Assembly (NCBI GenBank): GCA_948144175.1
Contig: CANXME010000387.1
Span: 462,501-526,500, forward strand
Length of the DNA stretch: 64,000 nt
Reading direction: 5' to 3'
DNA from: Closterium sp. NIES-65
Taxonomy: Eukaryota; Streptophyta; Zygnematophyceae; Desmidiales; Closteriaceae
The notes beneath the pieces were generated by a model, which saw only the letters and a program-made list of their open reading frames with translations, searched no databases and was not told where the DNA came from. The position numbers and the translations under genes were made by a program. Below are positions 42,001 to 53,588 of this stretch, piece by piece (within the stretch, counting starts at the first letter, position 1; every line of letters begins with the position of its first letter).

Positions 42001-44279
42001 CCCCATCTCCCCTTTTTCCCCTTCCCCATCGCCCCCCCTGCAGGGCCTTCCGTTGCGCAACGCTGTTTTTGACGGGGCCATCAGCATTTCAGCAGTGCAG
42101 GTATGACGTCATCAGCATCTCAGCAGTGCAGGTGTGACGTCATCAGCATCTCAGCAGTGCAAGTATGACGTCATCAGCATCTCAGCAAAGCATGTATGAC
42201 GTCATTAGCATGTCAGCAGTGCAGGTATCACGTCATAGGCATGTCAAGAGTGCAGGTATGACGATCATCATCACGTCAGCAATGCTGGTATCACATCATC
42301 AGCATTTCAGCTCTGCACGGATGTCAGCAGCAGCTCTCCCCTCTCCCCACCTCCCACCTCTCTCCCTGCGCCCCTGTGCCCCAGTGGCTGTGCAATGCCG
42401 ACAAGTCCTCCCACAATCCGCGCCTGCGCCTCAAGTGAGTGCCCCTGCTCACTGCTCACTGCTCACTGCTCCCTGACTGTTCACCAACCTCACCTCCCTT
42501 GTTTCACTCACCGCCGTCCTTTCCCCCTACTCCCTCCCCCATTACCCTCACTCTACCTTTGCTTGCCCAAGGAGGAGGGCAGCGCAGACCTACCCAATTC
42601 CTCACTAGCCTCACCTCCTTTGAAAACTGCCCCTTTTTCCTCCCCCCCACCACTCCTCCCCTCCTTCCCCCCTCTCCCAGGGACTTCTTCCAGTCTTTGT
42701 ACCGCTCGCTGGCTAGGGGAGGGATGGCAGCGCTGCAAATCTACCCCAATGCCCACCACCCTAACTAACCCACCGATCCTCCCTCTCAATCCCCTCCTCC
42801 CCACCTCTTTTCCTCTCCCAAGCCCTTCTTCCAGTCGTTGTACCGCTCGCTGGCTAGGAGAGGGAGGGCGGCACTGCAGATGTACTTTCTCCTCCCCACT
42901 ACTCCCCTACCCTACCCCCAACTCCACCACCACCCCTGCCCGCCTTCTTGCCCAGGGCCTTCTTCCAATCGCTGTACCGTTCACTGGCTAGGGGGGGCAG
43001 GGCCGCGCTGCTCCCAAGGTAGTGCCGCAGCTGGAGATGATCTTTATAGCCTCCATGCAGGCTGGATTCTAACACCCACCTCCCTTGAAATCACCTCACA
43101 CAAGGTTCAACCGCTACGCACCAACCTCTCACTTGTTTCCTCTCACTTGTTTCCTCTCACTTGTTTCCCCCTTCCTCTCCCCCCCACTACTCCCTCCCTT
43201 CTCTCCCCCCATTCTCCCCACTCTCCTTCCTCCCCAGGGCGTTCTTCCAGTCGCTGTACCGCTCACTGGCTAGGGGCGGCAGGGCGGCGCTGCAGATCTA
43301 TCCCAACGGGGCGCCGCAGCTGGAGATGATTTCCAAAGCCGCCATGCAGGCCGGCTTCTCAGGGGGGCTCGTGGTGGACTACCCACACAGGTGATTTCAA
43401 CAGAGCCAGGTGTTTTCAACAGAGTCAGGTGGTTTCAACAGAGCCAGGTGATTTCAACAGAGCCAGGTGATTTCAACAGAGCCACGTGATTTCAACAAGG
43501 TCATGAGGCTTCTGATGGTGGGCTGCCACCCCCACAGGTAGGTCCAAACAGGAAGAAAGACTGAGTGATGACTAACAGGTGGTTACTTACGGCAGAGCGA
43601 GAGACTGAGTGACTACCCCTAAGGTGGCTTTAACAGGCGAGCTTGTGGTGGGGTACCCATACAGTTGACTGTAACAGGGCGTAAGACTATTTGGTTGAGA
43701 GATGCTGATTTTTCAACTTGTTTTCGGCCTTGTAGCACCATATTGGATTCTTGTATTGTTTTGTCGTTCTATTTCTGCATCCCCCCAACACCCCCCTCCC
43801 CTCTCGCCTCCCCCTCCCCTCCCTCTCCTCGTGCCCACCCCTCCTGCTGCTTTTTCCAAAACCTCAAACTTACCCCTCTGCCCTCCTCGGTTCTCCCATC
43901 CCCCTCTCGTCCCTCCCTCACCTGTGGTGTTCTCTTGCTGGGGATGACTGTGGGCAGCACCCGAGCCAAGAAATACTTTCTATGTCTCGTAGCTGGCCCT
44001 GCAGGTAGCCGCCCAATGCCCAAGGGTAAAGGGGGCGATGGGGAGAGTGAGGAGAGCGAGGATGAGGACGGTAGCGACGAGAGTGATGGGGAAGGGAGGA
44101 CTGTGGGTTATGAGCAGCGGCAGAGGCAACGGCCTGGGAAGAAGCAGAAGCTGAATGGGAAAGGGGCTAAGGGAAGGAATTGGGTGCTGAAGAAAAAGGA
44201 GCACCGGCGGCAGCGAGGAGACATGGATGTTCCCAGAGACACAAAGTATACTGCACGGAAAAGAAAGTCACGGTTCTGA
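39087..44279 (+). CDS. BUD23: 18S rRNA (guanine-N7) methyltransferase BUD23/RID2
   Basis: SAM-dependent methyltransferase that makes N7-methylguanosine in 18S rRNA, in the nucleolus with the adaptor TRM112, during 40S assembly. Eight exons: 39087-39188, 39604-39679, 40594-40677, 41468-41523, 42044-42100, 42385-42434, 43238-43390, 43958-44279. They total 900 bases, 299 residues, all phases consistent. Diagnostic pieces: [20 protein letters not shown] at the start, motif [84 protein letters not shown], and the family's acidic then basic tail ending TARKRKSRF. Length is close to plant RID2 proteins. Two adjacent ATGs begin the frame. Intron 1 appears to use a GC donor. Introns are full of decayed copies of the exon edges. 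Confidence 0.95.
40270..40590 (+). repeat. 21 bp repeat at the exon 3 acceptor
   Basis: About 15 copies of tgctcgctttcccccatcccc, the last running into the polypyrimidine tract and cag of the BUD23 exon 3 acceptor (40591-40593). Open frames across it are period artefacts. Confidence 0.9.
41515..41700 (+). repeat. Repeat of the exon 4 splice donor
   Basis: About 11 copies of a 15-16 bp unit ATGTGGGGCAGGTGAG. The first copy is the true exon 4 end (ATGGGGCAG) plus its donor GTGAG, so the unit carries an exon-intron junction. Confidence 0.9.
42078..42335 (+). repeat. Repeat of the exon 5 end and donor
   Basis: About eight degenerate copies of a roughly 31 bp unit, ATCAGCATTTCAGCAGTGCAG followed by a GTATGACGTC-like donor. 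The first is the real 3' end of exon 5. Confidence 0.9.
43384..43500 (+). repeat. Repeat of the exon 7 donor region
   Basis: About six copies of CAGGTGATTTCAACAGAGC, beginning with the real exon 7 end (CACACAG) and its donor GTGATT. Confidence 0.85.
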
Positions 44280-44433
44280 TTAGTTTGTTTAGAATTATGG
44301 AGGTTAATTGAAGAAACGTACCGGTATGGCAGGTTTTGTTGTGATTCTTCATCGTCAACCATGGCTGTAACAAATTGCATTGGTAAAAACGAGTTTCAAC
44401 AAATATCTTATGGGCGAATGTTGTAACACATTG
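44280..44433 (+). other. BUD23 3' flank
   Basis: AT-rich sequence after the stop codon, presumably the 3' untranslated region and cleavage site. No further gene before the copia LTR at 44434. Confidence 0.5.
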
Positions 44434-45026
44434 TGTCAAAACATCATATTGTGTAGGCTGTTGTGGGGTAGCTTATAAGGGGTACAACCCAGTTAGGGTT
44501 ATTACTTGTACTCAGTTTATTCTCAATGCAATCATTCTCGTTCAGTATTCTGACATGGTTTCAGAGCAGGTTCTGTTCCAGGACCGTTTTTTTTAGGGCC
44601 CACTAAATAGTTCCCTGCCGTAGCGCGTTACCCTGCTCGTAGCGCCCTACCCTGCCCGTCGCGCTACCCCACCAGTCGCGCTGCTCTGCCCCTGCCCACG
44701 CGCCACCCCGCACTGCCCGCTATGGCTTCTCTTAGTGTTCTCACCTTCGAGTCTGAGGGTCATCCGATCCAGTTTGAGACCTGGCTATACGACTTATAGC
44801 TGTACCTACAGAGCGAGTCTAGGGACAACGTCTCCTTGTTTGACCATACGTCTTGGACCTCTCTCGCTCCTCCCAAAACAGAGGACAGTGCGACTCGCTC
44901 ACAGTGGCTTACCCGTGACGCTACTGCTCGCCTCGCCGTTCGCAACCACGTGCCGTTAGCCGAACGCGCGCACTTTGGCCGACACAAGACTCCTAAAGCA
45001 CTGTTCGCCGTTGTAGTTACTCGTTA
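44434..45026 (+). mobile_element. Copia 5' end (LTR, PBS, start of gag)
   Basis: LTR 44434-44554 (TGTCAAAACATC to TATTCTGACA), then the primer site TGGTTTCAGAGCAGG, one base from the plant initiator-Met type, a short leader, and gag from ATG 44722 (MASLSVLTFESEGHPIQFET). One stop replaces a Trp near codon 26, as in the related element at 56183. Gag is cut at 45026 by the gypsy LTR; the rest should lie beyond the window. Confidence 0.85.
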
Positions 45027-45396
45027 TGTGAGAGTACGACGGCTTATGTTGGCTTTGCTAGCTTGCCTAGACTTTATTATGCTATATCTAGCTTGGGTTT
45101 TATTGATCATGCATAGATATGCTTGATTTCCTAGGTTAGGCGCATTCCTATATTTTATTATAGTTATAGCACCGAACCAGGTTACGTGTACCGAACTCAA
45201 GCCTATTCTGTTTCCACCAAATTGCTTTCTACTGAGTTCGGGAAGGTTCTGTTCGGGACGCTTCGCGACCCTCAGAACATTCGCGTAACACCTGGGTTAC
45301 ATGCCTTGTGTCGAGCCTATATATAGCCTCGTGTTGTACCCAGGTGGAGCATTCAATTACAATTATGTTTTCTGAGCTCGATCCTAGATCCTCACA
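45027..45396 (+). repeat. 5' LTR of the gypsy element
   Basis: A 370 bp LTR with 6 bp inverted ends (TGTGAG/CTCACA). TATATATAG near 45318-45326 is a likely promoter TATA. The primer site TGGTAATCAGAGC starts two bases after the LTR at about 45399. Confidence 0.85.
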
Positions 45397-45555
45397 CTTG
45401 GTAATCAGAGCATGTTTACACGCCATAGTATTTCGACCGCTAAAACCGAGTCTTAAAAAACCGCGGGGGCGACGCTGATAAACACTGATTTCGGGTATGT
45501 AAAAACGGTTCCATATTTTTCGATCCTCCTCGTTCCGGTTTTTTTCGAACGCATA

Positions 45556-46350
45556 ATGAAAGGCATGGAGGGTCAAGGCGACAACTACGCGACAATGAGC
45601 GACATCGCCAGCCTTCGCACCGACATGGAACAGACGCAGGCGGCGATTCGGCGACTCGAGGCCCTTCTGACAAACCAATCCGCAGCCGCCATCGCAGCAG
45701 TCAATGCAGCGGCGAACGTAGCAGCGACACAGCAGCAACGACAGCGACACCGACTTTTCACGGGCTGATGGCACTACCGACGCCGAACGTCAAAGTAGCT
45801 CGCCCGAGGCTCCCTGAAGCGTTCGATCGAAGCACGAAAGGATCTGACGTTCGACGTTTTGTGGCGACCCTCGAAATTTATTTCGAGGCCATTGGCTGTT
45901 CGACCCCGACACACGACGCAGCACAAATTCGGCTCGCAGCGACACTGTTGCAGGGACCACCACTCGAGTGGATATATTACACTGACGTGGCCTACAGGGA
46001 GAAAACGTGGCAGCAATTTCGGGAGGATCTAATCGAGCCTTTCGAACCAATCAATTTGGTCTACATGGCGCGGCAGCAGATTCACCGACACAAACAGTAC
46101 GGCAGCGTAGCACAGTACACGCAGTGGATGGAATTTCTGTTCAACCAAATCACTGACCTGACGGACGGCGAAAAAATCCAAGCGTACACCAAAGGATTAA
46201 AAATGGAGATTCGACGGCAGGTGATTTAGGCGAACTACAATAGCTACCGCGACATCGTACGGGCAACAGAAAGGTACAACGCGTTGACAAGAGGTCAGCC
46301 CGACACACGACGCTACGGGCCAAACTGTACATTTGGCCTGGAGCGATTGG
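45556..46350 (+). pseudogene. Gypsy gag, N-terminal part
   Basis: A coiled-coil-like N-terminus from ATG 45556 (DIASLRTDMEQTQAAIRRLE) runs to a stop at about 45766. The retrotransposon gag domain continues in another frame from 45768: FDRSTKGSDVRRFVATLEIY, QIRLAATLLQGPPLEW, W..FREDLIEPFEP and MARQQIHRHKQYGSVAQYT. A stop (TAG) follows RRQVI at about 46227. The copia insertion at 46351 separates the zinc knuckle. Confidence 0.8.
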
Positions 46351-46475
46351 TGTGAAAGAACGAGGAATGGATGCACTAGGAAACAAGTGGGTACAAGTAG
46401 GAAAACCTTAAAGTGTTGTACCCCATATTGTCTACCCCACTACAGCCTACACAGACTATAGCATATAAGTTTGAC
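46351..46475 (-). repeat. 3' LTR (125 bp)
   Basis: On the minus strand TGTCAAACTTATATG to TTTCACA. The other LTR of this element lacks 19 bp near the start. Confidence 0.85.
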
Positions 46476-46673
46476 AAAACCCCATAGGCAAAGTGGGGGA
46501 GAAAAAGAGGTCACAAGACCAGTCAAGCAAAGCACAGTAAGCTCAGGGTGAATAACAACGTCACCACACATTCCGAGCACAAGTTCAAGGCCACAAGGGC
46601 AGTTCGCATGCAAGATCATATACAAAGGCAAACAAGCACGTGCAGGTATAGATAGATCACAGTACAAGAAAGG

Positions 46674-48738
46674 TTAAGAAGTGAGCAAGTGAGGCCAAGT
46701 AGGCACAAGACCTAGCATAGTACAGAAGCGCTGATGATCACAAGGCGGAAGTGACTTGGTAAAGATATCAGCAGTGTTGGCCTGAGAGGCCACGTAAGCG
46801 AGGCGCAGCTGACCACGCTGCTGTAGCTCACGAGCAAGGAAGTAGCGAAGAGCAATGTGCTTCGTTCTGTGCTCCAGTCTGTGCTCCCGACACAAGGCCA
46901 GCATGGCCTTGTTGTCTACGTACAGAACTGGAGGAGAACGAGGCGGCTCTCCTAGGTCAGTCAGCAGGTAGGTGAGCCAGCGTAGCTCCTGTGCAGCCAT
47001 GGCCCCCGCGTAGATCTCAGCCTCACAGCTAGAGCCGAGAACAGAAGACGAGCGGGTAGACCGCCACGAAACAGAGCCGGAACCAAGGTTGAAGGTGTAA
47101 CCCTGTGACGACCGCTGCATACCCTGGTCGTCAGCCCAAGAAGCGTCTTCGTGACTTGTGAGGACCACTGAACGCCGCCCTCCAAGCACTAGCCCCATGC
47201 CCGACGTACTGCACAAGTAGCGCAACACCCTCTTCGCTGCAGCCATGTGCTCTGGTCAATGTCTACTAGGAGCAACATAGCGTGCCAAGATGATAAGAGG
47301 GTATGCAAGGTCAGGTCGAGTGCAGGTCATCTGGTATATGAGGCAACTAACAAGCTCCAGGTACGGGCCACTCGGCTCTACGGACTCATCCGAAGGCAGA
47401 GCTGAGAGCGAGTGGCGAGTAGACAGAGGAGTGGCCTGAGGCGAGGAGTACGTGAAGTCGAAGCGCTGAAGGACCTGCTGCACCATGTGTGACTGAGTCA
47501 GGGTAATGGTGCGCTGTGCTCTGTCCCGGGTGATCTGCAAGCCAAGGTAGCTGCGCAGTTCACCCAGGTCTGAGCACGTGTGTCTCTTCTGCAGCTCGGA
47601 CTTCACGTGGGCGAGTCCAGCAGTGTCAGCAGTGGCAAAGACCAAGTCGTCAATGTACACGAGGATGTAGAACGGCAGCAAAGAGGTGTCAGTGCGTAGA
47701 AACAATGACGGGTTTGGCTGTAGAAGGAGCAAACCCAAGAGCCGCAAGTGTAGTCCTCAGTGTGTCGTGCCACTCACGGGGCGCCTGGCGGAGACCGTAG
47801 ACTGGCCGCCGGAGGCTCCACTGGTTACCAGGAGGAAACGACCCAGTGAAGCCAGGTGGGCGGCGGAGCTAGATCTCCTCGTGCAGGCTGCCCTGCAAGA
47901 AAGCTGTGCTGAAGTCAAGAGAGTGAAGCTCGTAGTCGCGCTGAGCGGCTATGTGCAGCAGCACCCGAAGAGTGGTCATCTTCGGGGTGGGAGAGAAGGT
48001 TTGAAAGTAGTCAACTCCCTGCCGTTGACTGAAGCCTCGAGCCACGTAACGCGCCTTGAAGACAGGCGGAGAACGCGGCGGCCGCTTCACCCTGAATATC
48101 CACATGCCACTGACGATGTTCGCCCCAGATGGGGGAACCTCGTCGACGTAGGTGCCTGTGGACTTCCAGGAAGCCATCTCTGTGTCCATGGCTGACTGCC
48201 ACCGTGAGGAGTAGGGACCCTCGATCGCCCCAGCGTACGATCGAGGAGTCGGGATGTCAAGTGCATCCGGGTCTCCCTCAGGGGCAATCAGCGTGGACAC
48301 GAGATGGGGCAAAGCAGCAGCAAAGTACTGGAACTCCTCCTGCCTGTCCTCAAGGACGTCCGTGCTAAGAGCACACTCACCCCCGACGGACAGAGGACAG
48401 ACAGACGCAGACTCAGCAACAAGACTAGCGGCGTAGTTTAGACGACAACGAGCAGCAAAGTCGACAAGCTCAGCAACCAAGGCAAACGCAGCTGTGGACT
48501 CAAAGGAAGGGTCAATGACAACAGTAGCCAAGAGATGCATGACAGAAGGACTGGCAGCACGAAGAGAGTCAGACTCCGGGTCAGCAAGAGTAGGAAGAGA
48601 GGACTCAGGAGCAGACGGCAACGGGACACGCAGAGGAGCAATGGAAGGACGCAGTGCCATCTGGTGTGTGCCGGGGACCGTAGGAGGACGCGAACGCGGA
48701 ACACGACTACTAGTGCGAGCAGCACGAACAGGCAACAC
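46674..48738 (-). pseudogene. Copia RT and RNase H
   Basis: RT N-terminal half at 47869-48738 (MWIFRVKRPPRSPPVFKA, DYFQTFSPTPKMTTLR, LDFSTAFLQGSLHEEI), catalytic LVYIDDLVFAT (Ile for Val) at about 47640, and RNase H at 46674-47246 (SWRSTRSSSVLGSSCEAEIY, LYVDNKAMLALCREHRLEHR, ADIFTKSLPPCDHQRF). Stops and frameshifts lie near 47250 and 47750-47870. Confidence 0.85.
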
Positions 48739-49039
48739 AGGACGACACGCAGGCTCACGACGCTCAGCAAGACCTCCGGTAGGACCAGTTTCGGGAGAAG
48801 GGGCAGGGAGGGGGGAGGCGGGCTGTAACTATGACTACGACTGGACAGGCGGTGGACACTCTGAGGGAGGAGCAGGACCAGTAGAAGGCGGAAGACCAAG
48901 AACCTGCTCAAGGAGTGGAACGAAGTATAGCCGCGGCCGCGCAGCGCCTCCTCAAACAGCAGGGACAGCACCAGTACCCCCAGCGGCAGCACCAGCGCCA
49001 GCAGCACCTCCAGCTCCAGCAGCGCTAACTCCAGCACCC

Positions 49040-51592
49040 TCAGAAGCACCACCGCCAACACCCCCCAGTAGCTCCAGCTCCAGCAGCACTTACTTCAGCA
49101 GGACCGCCTGCTCCGGCACCGCCAGTAGCTCCACCACTAGGAGCACCTCCAGGCCCAGCAGCTCTAGTCCCCCTAGTAGTACCAGCAGCTCTAGTACCTC
49201 CAGCAGCACCAACTTCAGCGGCCCCAGCAGCACCTCCTGTCCCAGCAGCTCCAGTACCGCCAGTATGAGCACCTCCAGGACCAGTGGCTCCAGTACCTCC
49301 TGCGCCGACCCCAGGGTCAGCAGCAACAGTAGCACCTCCAGCTCCAGCAGCACAGCTCCAGCGCCGGGCAAACCACTCGCAGAGCTCGTGTGGAGAGGGT
49401 AGCTTCCGCCTCGACGAAGCTCCCGAAGGGCCCCTAGACCCAGCACCGCCAGAGGCCACACGAGCAGACCCAGCAGCCCTAGGCTCAGAATCCCCAGGCT
49501 CCGCACCCCCAGGCTCAGCACCCCCATGCTCAGCACCCCGAGACTCAGCACCCTGAGGCTCAGCACCCCCAGACTCAGCACCCCTAGGCTCAGCACCCCT
49601 AGCAGCACCAGAGTCAACAGCTACCTCGACAGGCTCGACTGCATCTACCTGGGAGACACCTGACGGGGCAGGACCCGGGGGGGGACCTGGCGCAAGGAAG
49701 AGCGGCGGCGGGGGGAGGGGCGCAGTGCGGTCGGGGAAGAGACGGTAGTAAGGCACCGACTCGTCAAAGGTGACGTCCTGGGAGGACAGAATACGGCGCA
49801 AGGTGGGGTGGTAAAACTGCCAACCAGGCGCGTAAGGGGGGAAGCCAAGGAAGACGCAGGGAATAGCACGGGTGGACAGCTGGTTCGCTGACAAGTCGCG
49901 GACAAACGCCCGAGATCCCCAGACACGAAACGCAGACGCATCGCCAACCTTCCCTGTCCACCGCAAGGTGGGGGAGGCCTCTGGCAAGGAGACGCGGGGC
50001 TGAAGGTTGAGCTGATGCACTGCGTACTGAACCGCAAACGGCCACAGAATATGGGGAGCAGCCGCATGGATCATGGACGTACGAGCGACGTCCATGACCA
50101 TGCCAATGCGGCGCTCAGCAATACCATTTTGCTGTGGAGATGCCGGAAGCATGAAGGTCTGACGAGTGCCCTGTGCACGACAGAAGGCTCCCAGACAGGC
50201 AGAGGAAAACTCCCCTCCTCTGTCAGATTACAGACGCAAAACAGGAAAGTCCGAGCCGAAACTCTCTCTGAGCTGGAGACGAGTTGCGCGGATCCAGTCG
50301 ATCAACACCTCAGTGACGTCACCCTTGCTGCGCAAGGGGAAGACTGTGGTGTAACGCGAGTAGTCGTCAACCACCAACAGGAAGTAACGCTCGTGACCCT
50401 GGCCACGGACGCGGGCTGGGCCCCACACGTCCATGTGAAGAGTCTGCAGCGGAGCCTCTGTCGGTGGAAACTTGGAGGAGTGAGGAGCAGCGCGCTGCCG
50501 CCCCTCGACGTAGGGAACGCAGGTACGGGCAGGCCCCGGAGGGAGGGGAGGGAGGGACAGGGGGAGACCAGAGACAAAGTAACGGGAGGCCATGCCTCGG
50601 AGACGAGGCAGGGAGGGGTGACCAAGGCGGTGGTGCCAGAGGAGAGTCCGGTGGGACAGGAGACGACACGAGGAGGGCGCAGACTCAAAACCAGACCTGG
50701 ACGCTGCAGCAAGCACCTGACCCGACGCACCTACCTGACCAGACTCAGGAACCGGAGGAGACTCAGTAGTCAGCGTGTACACGCTCGACCCCGGCTGACG
50801 GGTGAACGTGGGCAAGTGTCGGCCCGTCCGAGCACACGTATAATGGGTCACCCGCTGACTCGCAGGAGTGAACTGGTCGACCCCCCCATCCTGTAGATCA
50901 GCACCACTCACCAAGTTCGTAGAGAACGAGGGGAGGTAGATACCGGACAGGGTGCCAGAGGGGGCCGCCGGACACCGTAAGACAGTGGAGAAGTGGGCAA
51001 GGACAAGACCCCTAGAGGGGTCCGCCAGGGAGACCGCAACTGGCCGACTAAGCGGCGTAAGCGTGGTGCGCTCTCGAAAGAAGGAGCGGGAAGCACCCGA
51101 GTCAAGGGCGAAGGTGTGTAAGGCCTGAGCCGACGTGGTACCTGAGAGAGCAGACGCACAAGTTACTGGGGCAGCAGACGCACTAGCACCTAGAGCAGCA
51201 GCCTCAATGCCCGGGTCAGGCGGAACACACAGGTGAAAGTCACCCTCATCACTAGTAGACACAACATACATGGCAGCAAGAATGGCATCATCATCCAGAT
51301 CAAAGATAGCAACCCACGACCTAAGCAGCTCGCCCCAACGGGGGATCTCAGTGGGGTCAGGGAACTGGAGACGCCAAGCGTCCGTGAGGCGGCCGAAGCA
51401 GCGCTGGGTGGTGTGCGGGCCACCGCACGGCTCACCAGTGCGGTCGCCGGGACGCAGGACGTAGGCACAAGGACCAGCACCCCCACCCCGCTGACGCGCA
51501 ACGTACCACTCACGAAGCTGCTGGGGGGGCGGGGTCTTACGAGTGCGCTGCTGTTGCTGGCGCTGACCACCACCGAAGCCGCTCTGCAGCAC
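49040..51592 (-). pseudogene. Copia protease and integrase
   Basis: Protease active site FALDSGASRSFF (about 51105), pre-integrase LLWHHRLGHPSLPRLRG, integrase HMDVWGP, LLVVDDYSRYTTVFPL and NGIAERRIGMVMDVARTSMI. A stop near 50228 replaces the residue before the second-Asp motif. The C-terminus becomes a long Gly/Ala/Glu-rich repeat (GAEPGGAEP-like) at about 49450-49620. Confidence 0.8.
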
Positions 51593-52599
51593 AGAGCCAC
51601 CCCGACCAGCTCCACCTCCGCCGCCGCCACCTCTGCCACCGCTGCCACCGCCTCCTCCTCCGCTCCCACCGCCACCGCCGCCGCCGCCTCTGCCTCCACC
51701 GCCATTACCGAAGCTCCCACCCCCGCCACCACTCCTACCGCCACCCCCACTCCCCCCGCCGCCTCCACCGCCACCTCCACCGCCCCCGCCAGCCCCTCCA
51801 GCGCCCTTGCCCCCCTTGCCCTTGCCGGTTCGGCGTCTCCCACTAGAGGCAGACGCAGCGCCGACCGACTCGGTGCCAACGAAGTCGACGGCAGTAGCAG
51901 AGGCAACAGAGGGCAGAAGGGGGGAGGGGGATCACCCCTCAAAGAAGGGGGCACGAGGGTCACCACGAGAGGCTCCTACAGCAACTATACTCTTCTCAGC
52001 TGCCAAGAGGTGCTCCTCGGGGAGGTCAACGGTGAGTGTGGTGGGGCAAACAGAGAGGAAGTGGTCCCTGACCGAGCGAAGGGAGTCAGGGAGCCGGGTG
52101 ACTATGTAGTAGAGGGTGATGTACATGGGGGGGGGGGGTTCTTAGCGTAGAACTCAGCAGGAAGCGCAGCGCGGTAGCGGGTGTCACTAGTGTGAAGGTG
52201 CGTAATGAGGTCAGCGACTGTGGGAAAGGCGGCGAGGTCAGGGAACAGGTACGGCAGCATGAGGCGGCTAAGGGCAGCAATGGCAGGGGAAGAGTAGCGT
52301 GCAACTACAGCGTCGTACAAGGTCTTAGCACTCTTGTACTGACCATTGTGCGCGCGCTCAGTGGACGGCAAGTGACTACGCACACCAAGACGGGCAGCAG
52401 CATCGTGTGTGGCCCACTGTGAGCGAACAGTGCTGTCAGCATCGGCAGAAGGGGCAGCAGAGGCGCCAGACGTGAGATGGAACAGTGAGAGACCGTCTTT
52501 CCTATCGCACTGTAGGAAAAGCTGTAGATCATCTACCCAGACCTCAAAGTCAACAGCCCGACCCTCAGCATCAAAGGTGAGAACGCTAGGGGTAGCCAT
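51593..52599 (-). pseudogene. Copia gag
   Basis: ATG at 52599, MATPSVLTFDAEGRAVDFEV, W-VDDLQLFLQCDRKDG, RYSSPAIAALSRLMLPYLFP and EFYAKNPPP. A run of G near 52131-52138 shifts the frame. Beyond it the segment RLPDSLRSVRDHFLSV, the poly-Gly region and the Cys/His cluster follow. Confidence 0.8.
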
Positions 52600-53588
52600 G
52601 ACAGCAGTGGCAGTAGGCTAGGGGCAGCAGTAGCACGCGTGGCTCAGCGGTGCTCTTACCAGGGCGGGTGGCTAGGGGCCCTCAAGCGATGGGGCAGGGC
52701 CGAGGCGCTTTTGCAGGGACAGGGCCGCGACCGTGGCAGCGGCTCCTGCTGTCACCGGCGGCGGCAGTTGCGGTCCCGGCAGCGGCGGTAATGGTGGTCA
52801 CGGCAGCAGCGGTGGCAGTTGCGGCTGTCGGCGGCGACTGCTGCTACTGTCGGCGGCCGCCGCTGCTCTCGGTGGCTCCTGCTGCTGTCGGCTGTTGCTG
52901 GCGGCGGCTGGTGCTGTTCGCGGAGGAGCCGAGAAGGGGCCACGAGGGACCGTGAAGGGGCCGCGAAGGGCGGCGACGGGGCCAAGAAGGGCGGCGACGG
53001 GGCCTTGAAGGGCGGCGACGAGGCCGAGACGGGCGGCGACAGGGCCGCAAAGGGCGGCGACGGGGCCGAGACGGGCGGCGACGGGGCCGCGAAGGGCGGC
53101 AACGGGGCCGAGAAGGGCGGCGACGGGGCCGAGAAGGGCGACCACGGGGCCGCAAAGGGCGGCGACGGGGCCGCAAAGGGCGGCGACGGGGCCGCAAAGG
53201 GCGGCGACGGGGCCGAGACGGGCGGCGACGAGGCTGCGAAGGGCGGCGACGGGGCCGAGAAGGTGCCGCGAGGGGCCTCGAAGAGCGGCGACGGGGCCGC
53301 GAAGGGCGGCGACGGGGCCGCGAAGGGGCCGCGAGGGGCCACGAAGGGGCCGCGAGGGGCTCGAAGGGGCCGCGAAGGGCCGTGAGAGGGGCCGTGAGGG
53401 GCCGTGAGAGGGGCCGCTACGGGGCCGTAAGGGAGCGCGATGGGCCGCTAAGGGCATGGGACGCGACGGGAGGGTAAGCACACGGGGCGCGACTCGGGCA
53501 GGGGCGAAGCGCGCTCCGGGCAGGAGAAAAAAAAAGATTTTCGGTTGGCCCTAGGAAACGTTCCCACTAGGGAACCTGCTCTATACCA
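52600..53588 (-). other. Copia leader with GC-rich tandem repeat
   Basis: About 1 kb of untranslated leader. From about 52950 to 53400 it holds some 25 units of GGGCGGCGACGGGGCCGCGAA, the same unit type as in TRIM 1 (13976-14590). Confidence 0.8.

Noticed and set aside
48494..49402. A 302-codon plus-strand frame rich in Ser and Thr
   Set aside because: Antisense to the Ala/Gly-rich copia linker; composition explains the open frame.
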